Shown here: in pieces, positions 53,862 through 53,959 of the stretch
Numbering within the stretch: the first letter of the stretch is position 1
Layout of the letters: each line of letters opens with the position of its first letter
Notes under the pieces: model-generated
What the model saw: the letters and a program-made list of their open reading frames with translations, nothing else
Database searches by the model: none
Told to the model about the DNA's origin: nothing
Assembly (NCBI GenBank): GCA_902789365.1
Contig: CADANQ010000008.1
Location: forward strand, 1 to 53,959
Length of the DNA: 53,959 nucleotides
From: an uncultured Eubacteriales bacterium
GTDB lineage: Bacteria; Bacillota; Clostridia; Christensenellales; Aristaeellaceae
Direction: 5' to 3'
Program-made: the position numbers and the translations under genes

Positions 53862-53959
53862 ATCGGGTAGGAGGGGGTGGCTAACCCCCGTCCTCCCACA
53901 CCACCGCTCATGCGGTCCCGCAAGCGGCGGTTCAGTTACTGGCACGAGGCAGCACGTTT
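53862..53959 (-). mobile_element. Group II intron, 3' end (domains V and VI), continuing past the window
   Basis: On the minus strand the last bases form a domain V-like hairpin: outer stem ACCGCCGCT/AGCGGTGGT, inner TGCG/CGCA and a two-base bulge on the 3' side, as in group II catalytic domain V. A domain VI-like hairpin follows (GGGAGG...GGGGG with CCCCC...CCTACCC, unpaired A near the end), ending CCCGAT at 53862. This 3' end form is typical of bacterial group II introns that carry a reverse transcriptase. The intron body and its protein would lie beyond 53959. It is inserted upstream of the zinc-ribbon gene. Confidence 0.72.

Overview
This is a GC-rich (roughly 58-60%), gene-dense chromosomal window. 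It most resembles an anaerobic, low-GC-phylum (Bacillota/Clostridia-type) bacterium. The supporting signs are short-form HisG with HisZ, a YlxM-Ffh pair, KhpA after rpsP, a primary sigma factor of SigA type, SpoIID-domain and SH3-domain cell-wall proteins, acetate kinase next to an F-type ATP synthase, and an ATP synthase c subunit with a sodium-type ligand set. A GC-rich relative of the Christensenellales is my guess at lineage; the sequence does not prove it.

Layout. 1-3094 (minus): an operon-like flavin cluster of apbE, a single-domain FAD synthetase and a membrane-anchored protein with repeated FMN-binding domains that runs off the left edge. 3305-11640 (plus): an information-processing block, ylxM-ffh-rpsP-khpA-rimM-trmD-dgt-rpoD-dnaG-trmK. 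11708-11941: tRNA-Thr(CGT) and tRNA-Pro(CGG) with their own promoter and terminator. 12015-15476 (minus): a 1153-residue secreted protein made of repeated SdrD-B/Cna-B-like folds. 15564-24197 (plus): a YerC-type repressor followed by a compact histidine operon (hisZGDCBHAF-IE) and proC. 24190-29243: three cell-envelope or lipid genes on the minus strand (deacetylase, SpoIID-like, lipid kinase), with a plus-strand ybaK-type deacylase between the first two. 29354-36866 (plus): upp and the full F1Fo ATP synthase operon. 36911-42351 (plus): ackA, a GNAT protein, an alpha/beta hydrolase, a membrane-anchored MurF-like ligase and a D-Ala-D-Ala-ligase-like enzyme. 42388-45577 (minus): a lone tyrosine recombinase, rnhA, a ComEA-like protein, a zinc-ribbon coiled-coil protein and tRNA-Arg(ACG). 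45644-50573 (plus): a membrane-anchored PQQ-type propeller protein, glpK and a small secreted protein with an apparent Cys-His-Asp set. 50672-53959 (minus): an alpha-oxoamine synthase preceded by a large structured RNA that ends in a terminator, two AT-richer secreted or membrane proteins that look distantly related, and the 3' end of a group II intron leaving the window.

How it fits together. The flavin cluster can make FAD, attach FMN to exported protein domains and hold them at the outer face of the membrane, as in flavin-based extracellular electron transfer or Rnf-like modules. The ATP synthase probably couples to Na+ through a two-carboxylate rotor, and acetate kinase next to it supplies fermentative ATP. 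The MurF-like and Ddl-like enzymes form a dedicated pair for the end of the peptidoglycan stem peptide or a related peptide.

Most worth following up: the flavin cluster with an exact-looking tandem domain duplication; the structured RNA at 52049-52214, whose closing helix shares bases with a terminator; the Na+-type c subunit with a domain-truncated epsilon; the membrane-anchored MurF/Ddl pair; the secreted putative cysteine enzyme coupled to glpK; and the palindrome upstream of the lone recombinase.
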